DNA of 64,000 bases from assembly GCF_900636915.1 (NCBI RefSeq), contig NZ_LR134327.1:310001-374000 (forward strand). Direction: 5' to 3'. The translations under genes and the position numbers were made by a program. The DNA comes from Aggregatibacter aphrophilus ATCC 33389. Lineage in GTDB: Bacteria; Pseudomonadota; Gammaproteobacteria; Enterobacterales; Pasteurellaceae. The number at the start of each line of letters is the position of its first letter. Position 1 is the first letter of the stretch. A model generated the notes under the pieces. That model had not been told where the DNA came from. It saw only the letters and a list, made by a program, of their open reading frames with translations, and ran no database searches. This document shows, piece by piece, positions 16,750 to 24,872 of this stretch.

Positions 16750-17190
16750 TTAGTAGGGTAATTCAGGCTGATAGCGTTTTTTGATGATGTTACGTTGTTT
16801 GCGGATAATAGCGTAAATATGCGGCTCAGACAAGCCGTAACGCTCACTTAATGCCCGCACATTACCGCCGTTAAAATCATTATAGATAGCATAGTCGCGG
16901 AGTGCTTCTTTTAGTCTGTCTGCGCGCGGCAGGTAGATAGCACGACCGCCGAGATAGTGCGATATGACAAGGATTATTTTTTCGATAGTCTTATCATCAA
17001 AGCTCTTTCCTTGTCGGCTAAATTCGGCTTTAATCAACTGCACTAATTTGACTAACACGCTTTCCCAAGACTTGGATAATTCATCATCCGGAATGTGATC
17101 TAACTTATCAAATAACTGCCCGACCATCTCGTGGTCATCTGCAAATAAATCGTGTTGTTCGTCTGTCATACTTGCGCTCTCCGTTGCCAT
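16750..17190 (-). CDS. mor: Mor-type transcription activator (Mu middle/late)
   Basis: 146 residues. The C-terminal half has the Mor/C family pattern (GRAIYLPRADRLKEALRDYAIYNDFNG, then VRALSERYGLSEPHIYAIIRKQR), a helix-turn-helix preceded by a dimerisation domain. In Mu, Mor activates the middle promoter and C the late promoters. Only one such gene is visible here, so it may do both jobs. It overlaps the GemA gene by 25 bases and is followed by a terminator. Confidence 0.93.
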   Translation of the reverse strand: MATESASMTDEQHDLFADDHEMVGQLFDKLDHIPDDELSKSWESVLVKLVQLIKAEFSRQGKSFDDKTIEKIILVISHYLGGRAIYLPRADRLKEALRDYAIYNDFNGGNVRALSERYGLSEPHIYAIIRKQRNIIKKRYQPELPY

Positions 17191-17639
17191 TTTTTCAAAA
17201 TCTCAAGTAGTTTTGTTGCTTCGTCGTCATCTAAACTTTGCACATTGAGCTTGATTAGCTGATTTGGTTGATTGTTTTTTGCTTTAAACAATGTATTGTG
17301 CATAAACCGATTTAACGCACGCTCCGAGCCGTCTTTAACAATGCCTGCTTTGTGCATTTGTATCCAAATTGCGCGGATTTTGTGAGTGATTCGGGATTTC
17401 ACAATCGCATGTTCAGTTACCGGTGTTCTGCCTTTTCTGACTTGTGGTTTAAACCCCTTATCTTTCATGCTTTCGTACACTTTTAAAAGCTCCTCAATCG
17501 TCATTTTAGTGGTGCTTGTTTTGCCGGTTAGATTATCCAACAACACACGATAACTTAACTCATCCATATTTAACTTGCTTTTTGCAATATGGATCAGCTG
17601 GATAAGTTTAGGTTTAGTTAATTTAACGTCTAGTATCAT
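17166..17639 (-). CDS. gemA: GemA-like regulatory protein (Mu gp16, DUF1018)
   Basis: 157 residues. The N-terminus (IQLIHIAKSKLNMDELSYR) and the central helix pattern (TKMTIEELLKVYESMKDKGF) are the DUF1018/GemA signature. In Mu, GemA affects host gene expression and DNA topology. It overlaps the mor gene by 25 bases and the preceding unknown gene by 17 bases. A USS-type core is not present in it. Confidence 0.9.
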   Translation of the reverse strand: MILDVKLTKPKLIQLIHIAKSKLNMDELSYRVLLDNLTGKTSTTKMTIEELLKVYESMKDKGFKPQVRKGRTPVTEHAIVKSRITHKIRAIWIQMHKAGIVKDGSERALNRFMHNTLFKAKNNQPNQLIKLNVQSLDDDEATKLLEILKKWQRRAQV

Positions 17640-18162
17640 TTTTCCATTCCAACCAAATTGTATATTCCGGCATATTCTTTACAAATTCCAATTGCCCAAT
17701 AGCAGCATATTGCTCAATGTACTGTATTGCAGCCGTACGCTTGTCTTCTTCCAATTTTTCCGTATTTTCCACCGTACTTTTACCTTGCTCATTGCGCACC
17801 ACAGCAAATAACGGTTTCGCCCCCTCATACACCTTTTTGAGATAATTGTGATTTGTTAACGCTACCACATTTCGGGTTTCACGGCGGTTTTTCATCACGC
17901 CACTGACAGTTTCGGTGAGCGCATGGGACAACAACGGACTCGGCTGATACATATCCAACACCTCTTGCATTAATTTTAATGCTCTTGAGTTAGATAATGC
18001 CGCTTTTCCCGGTCTAAATAGGGAAATATAACTCACCAACGCACGGGCATTGTCGCCGCGTAAATTGGTAATAATACCCAACATTTCACGCCCCGCGTCA
18101 TCTTCTAATAGCACATCCAAGTGGATGTCACTATGGCAAACCGGGCAACGGCATAATTTCAC
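17623..18162 (-). CDS. Mu-like prophage protein of unknown function with N-terminal CxC-x2-C
   Basis: 179 residues. The first residues MKLCRCPVCHSD contain a zinc-knuckle-like cysteine cluster; the rest is mostly helical with a segment (MKNRRETRNVVALTNHNYLKKV) that may contact nucleic acid. It sits in the middle operon directly before gemA, overlapping it by 17 bases. I do not recognise its function. Confidence 0.7.
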   Translation of the reverse strand: MKLCRCPVCHSDIHLDVLLEDDAGREMLGIITNLRGDNARALVSYISLFRPGKAALSNSRALKLMQEVLDMYQPSPLLSHALTETVSGVMKNRRETRNVVALTNHNYLKKVYEGAKPLFAVVRNEQGKSTVENTEKLEEDKRTAAIQYIEQYAAIGQLEFVKNMPEYTIWLEWKNDTRR

Positions 18163-18277
18163 TTTTAAAACTCCTTTAAACTAGGTTTAAAACACATTAT
18201 TCAGCCCACTTCATCTAACTTATTCCCCTCTTTTGTAAAGAGGGGTTAGGGAAGATTTAATGGACTGTAAATGGGTT

Positions 18278-18772
18278 TTAGTCGATTGGTGGTTGTGGCA
18301 ACGGTTTCCAATGTGTTACACCTTCAAACTCTACACCGTCAAAACTACAAAATCCCATACCATCTTCAAAGTAGCTGCCCGTTCTAATTAGCCACCCGGA
18401 TTCGGATTCCGGTACCTTCATTGCAAATAAAACTTCACTCCAATCGCCTGGCAACCGTTCCGAACACTTAATCCAGCCATTTTGTGGATACTCAACAAGC
18501 ACCGGAGGATTTTCAACCATGTGAATGAACTCATCGGCATAGAGTTCTTTTTCCTCTTCGGTGAGCGGTCTGGTCGGTAAATCAAATCCGCCTAACACAA
18601 CCCCAAAACACCCCTCTTTTATAGCGTCTTCAAGGTCAGTATCAAATCCATCATTTGTGCCAAATTCAAATATCTGGTCGACACAGTCTTGTGCTTGTGA
18701 TTTAGCTTCGTCTAATGTATCGTGCGTTGTGAACTCACGTTCTAACGCGTCATAAGCAAAATATTTGTTCAT
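18278..18772 (-). CDS. prophage protein with C-terminal DUF551 domain
   Basis: 164 residues. The C-terminal 55 residues (GWIKCSERLPGDWSEVLFA ... THWKPLPQPP) match DUF551, a short module common in phage genes of unknown role. The N-terminal half is acidic and contains an antirestriction- or adaptor-like region I cannot name. Two bases separate it from the upstream gene, so both are probably co-translated. A 115-base gap follows before the gene at 17623-18162; it holds no supported gene. Confidence 0.8.
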   Translation of the reverse strand: MNKYFAYDALEREFTTHDTLDEAKSQAQDCVDQIFEFGTNDGFDTDLEDAIKEGCFGVVLGGFDLPTRPLTEEEKELYADEFIHMVENPPVLVEYPQNGWIKCSERLPGDWSEVLFAMKVPESESGWLIRTGSYFEDGMGFCSFDGVEFEGVTHWKPLPQPPID

Positions 18773-18774
18773 TT

Positions 18775-19335
18775 TTATTTTCCTTGTAACATCAAAAATT
18801 CACTTTGTTTGATTTCCGTTAAACACTCAGGGATTGCCGGAAAATCATCACCACCGAAGCCTTCTGATTTCACCGGTATTTTTGCGATAAAGTGATCGCT
18901 TGCCACACCACACACTGCGATATATGCCATGTTACTCGCAAACACCCAACAATTAAGCGCTAACTCGCTTATCATAAAATCATTAAAACTTGGATATTGA
19001 TTTAATATATTTCTGAGTTCTTGGATTTTAGCGTTAAACGCCTTGCCGGCTTTGGTGCGATTGTTGCCGGTAATATTCACTTTCCCACCTTCAATCATTT
19101 CAAATTTATAGGTTTTATCCTCTTTAATTTTTTCAAATTCAGGATTGTTTTCGCTACATACAATGCCATAAATTCGACTTTCACTGCCGCGCCAAAACTC
19201 ATAAAACGGGATAGTGTCAAAAATTACGTCTAATTCTTTGTTTCGTTGTTCGTGGTCGATATTCCATTGTTGATAAAGTGATTTAACCGGTTCAACATTT
19301 AATGCACATTTAAAATATCTAAATTCAGGTTTCAT
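18775..19335 (-). CDS. Pasteurellaceae prophage protein of unknown function
   Basis: I choose ATG at 19335 (186 residues), MKPEFRYFKCALNVEPV, which follows GAAAGGGG as ribosome site; an upstream start at 19353 is less likely. It is a mixed alpha/beta, moderately acidic protein with no signal peptide or membrane segment. It appears to belong to a family restricted to Haemophilus-type Mu prophages; I cannot name a biochemical function. Confidence 0.7.
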   Translation of the reverse strand: MKPEFRYFKCALNVEPVKSLYQQWNIDHEQRNKELDVIFDTIPFYEFWRGSESRIYGIVCSENNPEFEKIKEDKTYKFEMIEGGKVNITGNNRTKAGKAFNAKIQELRNILNQYPSFNDFMISELALNCWVFASNMAYIAVCGVASDHFIAKIPVKSEGFGGDDFPAIPECLTEIKQSEFLMLQGK

Positions 19336-19337
19336 TT

Positions 19338-19616
19338 TTACCCCTTTCTCCATTCGCCCTTAGGCATTATTTCGGTTATGTCGGCGTCTGCCCATTTTAA
19401 AAATTTGGTTACGCTAATTTTCGGATAATGCCGTCCATCTTTTACTGACGGGCTGTCATATTGCAACCCCTGGACGAACCCTTCTTTGTTGTCATAAATC
19501 ATCCCAACCCAAAGGATTTGTCTATCTCCCAATAAACGGGCGAATCCGTATGTTTGAGGGCGTTTCGCCGAATAAACATGCCCAACTTTTAGGTCTTCTG
19601 TTGTTAGCTCTGCCAT
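19338..19616 (-). CDS. small prophage protein, unknown function
   Basis: 92 residues from ATG at 19616 (MAELTTEDLKVGHVYSAKRP), preceded by GGAGTGAGT as ribosome site. The sequence has a compact beta-rich look (QILWVGMIYDNKEGFVQGL) with VGHVYSAKRPQ near its start, a pattern common in small phage proteins that bind nucleic acid or act as adaptors. No function is known to me. Confidence 0.6.
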   Translation of the reverse strand: MAELTTEDLKVGHVYSAKRPQTYGFARLLGDRQILWVGMIYDNKEGFVQGLQYDSPSVKDGRHYPKISVTKFLKWADADITEIMPKGEWRKG

Positions 19617-19618
19617 AC

Positions 19619-19798
19619 TCACTCCAACACCGGCGTAATCTTCCACGCCACACATTTCATTTCTCTGCTTGCTGCCTGTAATAGCTTCAAGCACGCTTTA
19701 TCATCATCTTCCTGCCACATTTCCTTGGCCATTTCTAACTGCTCAATAATCTGTGCCAATTGGATAGTTACATGCGACTTTTTATCTTTGTCAATCAT
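19619..19798 (-). CDS. small prophage protein, unknown function
   Basis: 59 residues if started at ATG 19798 (MIDKDKKSHVTIQLAQ); the GGGG in the overlapping upstream gene is the likely ribosome site. It is a helical, acidic protein containing EQLEMAKEMWQEDDDKACL. The start is not certain because an in-frame ATG lies 9 bases further upstream at 19807. Confidence 0.5.
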   Translation of the reverse strand: MIDKDKKSHVTIQLAQIIEQLEMAKEMWQEDDDKACLKLLQAASREMKCVAWKITPVLE

Positions 19799-19982
19799 AG
19801 TATTCATCCCCTTTGGATGGCACAGGCTCAACCTCAATCACGTCATACACTTCGGTGATGATGTGCGCCATTTGGGTGAGGTCATTGTTATTCAAATCGC
19901 AAGCGTCCATCGCTTGTTGCATGTTTTCGGCTTCAATTGCAAATTCCACCGTGCAATCTAGCCTGACGAGATATTTAGCCAT
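19791..19982 (-). CDS. small prophage protein, unknown function
   Basis: 63 residues from ATG at 19982 (MAKYLVRLDCTVEFAIEAEN), preceded by AAGGAGCGAATA. The N-terminus is beta-rich and the C-terminus acidic (PVPSKGDEYYD). It overlaps the following gene by 8 bases. No known family is recognised. Confidence 0.6.
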   Translation of the reverse strand: MAKYLVRLDCTVEFAIEAENMQQAMDACDLNNNDLTQMAHIITEVYDVIEVEPVPSKGDEYYD

Positions 19983-20060
19983 TATTCGCTCCTTAGTTGT
20001 TATTCTAAAACTCATTATTCAGCGCACTTAAACCGTGCTTAAATGCGCTGTAAATGGGCT

Positions 20061-20150
20061 TTATCGGCCTTTGCAAGCAAGCAAGATCACAATCAATGCA
20101 AAGCTAGCCCACCCCCATATACTCAGCAGTGTTATTAAGCGTTCATCCAT
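20061..20150 (-). CDS. 29-residue membrane miniprotein coupled to the ANR gene
   Basis: ATG at 20150 lies inside the end of the ANR-family gene (overlap 8 bases; the ANR stop is at 20143-20145). The peptide begins MDERLITLLSIWGW and continues as a hydrophobic helix ending ILLACKGR. The tight coupling and the hydrophobic run favour a real small membrane protein, but the support is limited to this architecture. Confidence 0.5.
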   Translation of the reverse strand: MDERLITLLSIWGWASFALIVILLACKGR

Positions 20151-20355
20151 CTTGCTTTACCTCCGTTTGTTTCTTGCGTTTTAATCTTGGGTGCCAGTGT
20201 TCGCAAAATTCACCGCGCGTAATTGCCCAATCTTGATTAACCGTTTTTTTGGCGATATCTGCCGCCTTAAACCAAAGCGTCGCGGCATAACTCAAATCCC
20301 CCGCACGTTCCACTTCAACGGCCAGCTCGGATAAGTCCTTGTAGGTCATTTCCAT
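20143..20355 (-). CDS. ANR-family transcriptional regulator
   Basis: 70 residues. The pattern ELAVEVERAGDLSYAATLWFKAA, then WAITRGEFCEHW, is that of ANR proteins (AraC negative regulators), small proteins that repress AraC-type activators of virulence genes and are often phage-encoded. The gene is in the middle block between two small genes. Target and partner are unknown here. Confidence 0.75.
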   Translation of the reverse strand: MEMTYKDLSELAVEVERAGDLSYAATLWFKAADIAKKTVNQDWAITRGEFCEHWHPRLKRKKQTEVKQDG

Positions 20356-20357
20356 GA

Positions 20358-20558
20358 TTAATCCCGTCTAATTGAGTTTAATATTCGGGTGTAATCTGCT
20401 GCGGTGACTCTATCCGCCGTCACAGTTGACCCGTTGACAAAGTTAAATGTCAGTTTTACGGTCCCATCTTCGTTTTTATCCGCTTTAATGATGGTTACTT
20501 GGTCTAAATTAATTAGGTCCGGATATTCTTTTCTTCCTGTTAATCCTAAGTAGTTCAT
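20358..20558 (-). CDS. small prophage protein, unknown function
   Basis: 66 residues beginning MNYLGLTGRKEYPDLINLDQ. A compact beta-rich protein with TVIKADKNEDGTVKLTFNFVNG (outline residues 22-43). Two bases separate it from the ANR gene. No function is known to me. Confidence 0.6.
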   Translation of the reverse strand: MNYLGLTGRKEYPDLINLDQVTIIKADKNEDGTVKLTFNFVNGSTVTADRVTAADYTRILNSIRRD

Positions 20559-20568
20559 TTTGCGCTCC

Positions 20569-21192
20569 TTAAATGCTTGCTAAATCAAGACTAATTGGTT
20601 CGTATTTGTCGGTGTCGCCGACGCGTTTATAAACTCGGATATAGCTTTTTGAGCCAACCACCTGCACGCTGTCGGAGATAGCGTCCATCGCGCATTTCCA
20701 GCGTGGGTCTTGGATGTCCACGCGGCGTAGGGCTAAAATCTTGTTTGAGTTAAGATTGCCTTCCTTATCCACGTCAAACGCGCGGTCAATAATGGTTTTA
20801 AGCTCAGGGCGACTGCCTTCTGTCCAGTCTTGCAAACAGGCGTCAATTAATGCTTTAGCCGCTTGGATGCGTTCATCAAATTGCAATGATTCGGCGATAG
20901 CGCGTTGCACTTTGTATTCACCGTCAAAGCTATAAAGTGTGACGTTGCCTTTTTTACCGCCTAAATTTGCGCCATACTGCGCAGCGGAAAGTTCGACAAA
21001 GGCGGCGATGTCGCCAAACACTTCACTTTTAAAGTCTTTCATGACTTGGTTAGTCGCTACGGCCTTGCGCACAATTTCAAGCACCAACTCATCTCGCACT
21101 TTGTCGATTTCTTTAATTGATGCCTCAGGGATAAGCGCGCCGCGTGCGTCTTTGCGATAGCCTTCGGGGATTGTTACTTTTTGAGTTTCCAT
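20569..21192 (-). CDS. DUF3164-type Mu-like prophage protein
   Basis: 207 residues. The N-terminus METQKVTIPEGYRKDARGALIP is diagnostic of DUF3164 proteins, which sit next to the transposition genes in Mu-like phages. The protein is largely helical with a dynamic N-terminus; its precise role is unknown. It begins 15 bases after the small secreted protein gene. Confidence 0.85.
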   Translation of the reverse strand: METQKVTIPEGYRKDARGALIPEASIKEIDKVRDELVLEIVRKAVATNQVMKDFKSEVFGDIAAFVELSAAQYGANLGGKKGNVTLYSFDGEYKVQRAIAESLQFDERIQAAKALIDACLQDWTEGSRPELKTIIDRAFDVDKEGNLNSNKILALRRVDIQDPRWKCAMDAISDSVQVVGSKSYIRVYKRVGDTDKYEPISLDLASI

Positions 21193-21207
21193 TTGTTTTT
21201 CCTTTTT

Positions 21208-21438
21208 TTACGGGTTACTAAAATCAGTGTTTGGGTAGTGTTTGGCGAGCCATGCACGCACTTCTTTTTCGGCTTCGGCCGTCAATGGCGGTGGCATATC
21301 GCCAAATTCTTCGCGCCATTCTGCATTTGCCGCTTGTTGCCAACACAACTCATCGCTATCAGCACATTTCAGCGTTTCCGCTTGGGCGACACCGCTCAAA
21401 AGTGCGGTCAAAATCAAAGCCGTTTTTAAGGTTTTCAT
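21208..21438 (-). CDS. small secreted/periplasmic prophage protein
   Basis: 76 residues. A clear signal peptide (KTLKTALILTALLSGVAQA, cleavage after A21-A) is followed by a short mature domain with two cysteines (LKCADSDELCW) that could form a disulphide. The signal-peptide codons I-L-T-A-L-L contain an uptake-signal core (AAAAGTGCGGTCAAAAT near 21398-21414 on the plus strand). It starts within the end of MuB (ATGA overlap). A role in surface alteration or superinfection exclusion would fit, but nothing proves it. Confidence 0.7.
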   Translation of the reverse strand: MKTLKTALILTALLSGVAQAETLKCADSDELCWQQAANAEWREEFGDMPPPLTAEAEKEVRAWLAKHYPNTDFSNP

Positions 21439-22355
21439 CAGTTGCCCCCGGTCATTTGTTTTTGTGCGATTAAAATCAGGTCTAATGTAATTGCGGTGCC
21501 CTGTGCTTTGGCGGTGATAGCGGCAAGTTTTAAATACTGCGTCAACGCGCGTAAACCGCCTGCCTTGGTGCCGATACTATTAAGTACGGTCATCAAATCT
21601 TTATCGTCAGTATCCAAACCCCAAGCACCTGCAATCGCTTTAATATCGGCCTTACTGCTCCCCTTGATAGGCGTATGCTTACCAATACGGCTCCAAAGGC
21701 GCGCATATTCGTGCGCTTGGTTCACCCCGCCTTGGATGCGGTTGTAAACCTTGTCGTTACCGATTAGGGCAAAGCCGACTTCGACTTCTTCTTGGATAAT
21801 GCGGATTTCTTCAAGAGCGTCATAAGGCAAGTGGTCGCTTTCATCGATAATCACCAAACCTTTTGATTTTTGTAGCTTTTTAACAATTAAACGGCTTAGG
21901 CGGTCTTTACGGCGTGGCGCATCATTAATGCCAAGCTCTAATGCCAATTCATACAAAATACTGCTTAACGTGGCGCGTGCCGGGCTTGCGGTAATCATCC
22001 ACACGTTGGTGTTGTGTTGTTGATAGGCTTGGCAGGCTTTCGTTTTGCCTACGCCACTGGCGCCGTAAATGGTCACCATCGTTGGCAAAATGCGCGCCAT
22101 ATCAAGCACACCAAACACCGTTTTAGCAGTCGGGATTTCGATAAAACTTGGCGCTTCAACAAACACCTGCACTTTACGTTCGTTTAAGGCCATCCAGTTT
22201 TTAATGGGTTCTTCCACTGTTTCTACATTGCCGGTGTATTTTTCGTTTAGCCATGCACTCAATGCCCCGCCGTTTACGCCCGTTTCGCGCGCTAACTTGG
22301 CTTGCGTGAGCTTGCCTTGTTTGATTAATAAGCTAATTTGCTCTCTTAATGTCAT
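21438..22355 (-). CDS. B: MuB-like transposition ATPase
   Basis: 305 residues (Mu B is about 312). An N-terminal helix-turn-helix (about 10-45) is followed by an AAA+ ATPase with Walker A at 98-105 (GASGVGKT) and Walker B at 167-172 (LVIIDE). MuB binds target DNA, delivers it to MuA and gives target immunity. It follows the MuA gene after 34 bases and is followed, with a one-base overlap, by the small secreted protein. Confidence 0.95.
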   Translation of the reverse strand: MTLREQISLLIKQGKLTQAKLARETGVNGGALSAWLNEKYTGNVETVEEPIKNWMALNERKVQVFVEAPSFIEIPTAKTVFGVLDMARILPTMVTIYGASGVGKTKACQAYQQHNTNVWMITASPARATLSSILYELALELGINDAPRRKDRLSRLIVKKLQKSKGLVIIDESDHLPYDALEEIRIIQEEVEVGFALIGNDKVYNRIQGGVNQAHEYARLWSRIGKHTPIKGSSKADIKAIAGAWGLDTDDKDLMTVLNSIGTKAGGLRALTQYLKLAAITAKAQGTAITLDLILIAQKQMTGGN

Positions 22356-22389
22356 TTTTTTCGCTCCTTAAAGGTGGTTTAAACTGGCT

Positions 22390-24396
22390 TTAAAGCCCTT
22401 TTTCTTCTTTCAACATGGCGATGCCTTTCATCAGCCATTGTTCGGCTTCGTCTTCTTGTTCATCCTCCGGCACGACTTCCACTTTGCGTAATGCGGTGCC
22501 TTCTTTAATGACTTGCCACATTTGGGCTTCCGCCTCTTGGTTTTCTTCAAACTCCACCGGTGGCATATAGGCGGCTGCCTCTTGGATTGCCATATCCTGT
22601 GCCGCTTTCGCCGCTTTTTGGGTGTGGCGTACAAATTCGCGCTCTTTGCGAGAGTGGTCTTGTGCCGCACTTGTGTCGCCAAAGGCGGCATCCACCGTAC
22701 AGTGCGCCTCGGCTAAATAACTTCCATCCAAGCTGTACACCCAAACCGCATCGTGCAAATTGTTCGGGTCGTAACGCACCACCACTTTCTTGTGGCTTGT
22801 ACCAATCAACTCGTAAGCCTCGTATCGGTTGCGTAATCCTTGCACTTCGCCACCGGCTTTTAACGTAAAGGTGCCGTTGTCTTTTAGCGTGACTTCTTCG
22901 TGTAATGTGAGTAAGTAGCGCAGTTGTTCAGGCGTTGCCCAACGTTTCTCGGCAACCGCATAATCCCGTTCAAATGCTTGATTAAAACTCAGTTTGCCTT
23001 GGCAAATTTCAGTGGCGCGGTCTTGGCGTTCGTTAAACATCTGTATGCCTTCTTCGAGGGCTAAAATAAAACTCTCATAGTCCACGCCCGCCTTGTTGCC
23101 TTGGTAGTTATCAGGCTTGTCTAATGCGTTGTCACCTGCGTGGTAGCCGGCAAGTAAAGGGTGCTTATCCACAAGCTCACCCAAGCCACCGTGCGAAAAT
23201 GCACGCTCAATCGGCTTGGCTTGCCCCCGTCCTCGGCCGTAGCGCACCGTTGTCCAGTGCAGTTGGATGCCAAGCGCCGGAATAATCCCTTGCACCTCAT
23301 CTTCCCGCACTTTAAAGCGGTAACGGTTTTTCACCCCGCCTGTCATTTTCTTATTGGCTGCCGCTTTGGTGTTGTCGATGGTTAAGTGTTTCGGGATACC
23401 GTACTTATTCACGACATCAAGCAACGCCAAGCGGATCATGTTGGTGTTTTCCGACTCATCGCACCGATACGCCAAGATTTTGCGGGTGCGCACATCCTGC
23501 CAAAGCCACGTTTTAGGGCGGATAATGTGGCCGTTATGCCATCTCACCCAAACGTTATGCTTATAACCGTCCCCGTTGACCCATTCCATTGCTTCAATGC
23601 CGGCAACGGTACGAATGAGCGATGGATACATGCGGCTCAACGCATAAGTGCCATCTCTTAAATAGGTTTGGTGGGTTTTTGGGATTTCGCGCAAGATTTT
23701 GCGCTTAATACTAGAGGGGCTTGGGATAACCCAACCGTTCGCACTTGCCGCACGTTTCAAGCGTTCATAACAAGATCCAAACTGAGGGCGCTCATTACGG
23801 AAATAGTCGGCGCGGAAAAATGCCCAGGCTTCAGAGGTAAAAGCGGCCTCGCGGCTTTCGCTGTGCGCACCGTAGCTATCCATTAAAAGCGGTAGCCACA
23901 AACTACGATCAGCGTCTTTAACTTGATACCACCAAGACTTAAGTGCACTCACCGTGACCGATTTCTCGCCATCTTGGTTGTGTTTATGGCATACCAATGC
24001 CAACGCATCCAAAATCTTCACGCCACCGTTGACCAATTCGGCCACCGCAAACATAATGCCAAGCTTCATTTGCGCTTTTTGTTGTTGCTTTGCCGTGCCT
24101 TGTTCATAGGTCGCCCACAACAACTGCGCATCAACAGGCGCACTTTCCTCGGCTAAAACTGGGAGATTTTTCACCGCACTTTTGCCAAGTTTCACCACGA
24201 TTTCGGCTTGCACGTCTTCCGGCATGGATTTCACGGCATATTCAACACCACCGCCTTTACCAACTCTTTTTTGAGTTGCCCAGCAATTCTTTTTAGCTTG
24301 GTAAAGTATTCCTTGCACCGAATTAGGCAAAGTTGCTAAACTTAAACCAACTAATTCTTTTGCTGAGTAGTGTGTTTTTAAGTTGTTTACGCTCAT
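22390..24396 (-). CDS. A: MuA-like DDE transposase
   Basis: I choose ATG at 24396 (668 residues) after GAGGTTATTT. The N-terminal domain (about 1-75) is a Mu A-type DNA-binding winged helix for end and enhancer sites. The RNase H-like catalytic core has D276 (NGDGYKHN), D341 (TIDNTKA) and E397 (KPIERAF), the same spacing as Mu D269/D336/E392. A basic C-terminal region follows. This enzyme joins phage ends to target DNA by cut-and-paste or replicative transposition. The product appears intact, so transposition is plausible. Confidence 0.96.
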   Translation of the reverse strand: MSVNNLKTHYSAKELVGLSLATLPNSVQGILYQAKKNCWATQKRVGKGGGVEYAVKSMPEDVQAEIVVKLGKSAVKNLPVLAEESAPVDAQLLWATYEQGTAKQQQKAQMKLGIMFAVAELVNGGVKILDALALVCHKHNQDGEKSVTVSALKSWWYQVKDADRSLWLPLLMDSYGAHSESREAAFTSEAWAFFRADYFRNERPQFGSCYERLKRAASANGWVIPSPSSIKRKILREIPKTHQTYLRDGTYALSRMYPSLIRTVAGIEAMEWVNGDGYKHNVWVRWHNGHIIRPKTWLWQDVRTRKILAYRCDESENTNMIRLALLDVVNKYGIPKHLTIDNTKAAANKKMTGGVKNRYRFKVREDEVQGIIPALGIQLHWTTVRYGRGRGQAKPIERAFSHGGLGELVDKHPLLAGYHAGDNALDKPDNYQGNKAGVDYESFILALEEGIQMFNERQDRATEICQGKLSFNQAFERDYAVAEKRWATPEQLRYLLTLHEEVTLKDNGTFTLKAGGEVQGLRNRYEAYELIGTSHKKVVVRYDPNNLHDAVWVYSLDGSYLAEAHCTVDAAFGDTSAAQDHSRKEREFVRHTQKAAKAAQDMAIQEAAAYMPPVEFEENQEAEAQMWQVIKEGTALRKVEVVPEDEQEDEAEQWLMKGIAMLKEEKGL

Positions 24397-24410
24397 AAAT
24401 AACCTCAAAA

Positions 24411-24662
24411 CTATCTGTCAGCATATTTTTTAAGGTTGCGTTGCTCATAGCGAGATGCCCAAATCACTTCGGCAGGTACGCCAATCGCTTCAGCAATAAT
24501 GCGTTCACCTTTCAACCATGGACGGTCTAACGCATTTTTTAACGTGCTTCCGTTGCTGTAACCGTGTTTCAACGATAACTGGCGCAACGACCAACCTTTT
24601 TTTGCTAATGCAGCTTTGATGTCTTCTCTATGCCAATCAATAGCTGTTTTTTTAGTTTCCAT
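24411..24662 (-). CDS. ner: Ner-like DNA-binding protein
   Basis: 83 residues. The pattern DWHREDIKAALAKKGWSLRQL, then HGYSNGSTLKNALDRPW and GVPAEVIWASRY, is the Ner/Nlp (SfsB) family: a winged-helix or homeodomain-like DNA binder that in Mu negatively controls early transcription. It lies directly before the transposase gene and downstream of the control region, as in Mu. Confidence 0.92.
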   Translation of the reverse strand: METKKTAIDWHREDIKAALAKKGWSLRQLSLKHGYSNGSTLKNALDRPWLKGERIIAEAIGVPAEVIWASRYEQRNLKKYADR

Positions 24663-24872
24663 TTATGTCCTCATTAGATAACTTCACTCGTTAATCTAAT
24701 GAGGATAATAAACCATAAAAACAACTCAATCAACTTTAAAAAAGTCATTTTAAAGTTAATTGATTAAAAATTAAGCGTTGTTTTAAGGGTTGTTTATTGT
24801 ATCTCTTTGAAATCAATAACTTTTAATTCAACTTTAAAAACATTAAAGAAAATACAAGGATTTTTTAAAGTT
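24663..24872. promoter_or_regulatory. prophage control region with four AACTTTAAA operators
   Basis: The 210 bases between divergent ner and repressor genes hold four copies of a 9-mer: AACTTTAAA at 24732-24740 and 24830-24838, and its complement TTTAAAGTT at 24749-24757 and 24864-24872. The first two face each other around an AAAGTCAT spacer, forming a near-palindrome. The last copy ends immediately before the repressor ATG, so self-repression is likely. They are probably repressor/Ner operators. Confidence 0.7.

Noticed and set aside
24807..24872. Extended N-terminus of the repressor from TTG 24807
   Set aside because: No ribosome site; the extension crosses operator-like repeats, and the domain starts cleanly after ATG 24873.
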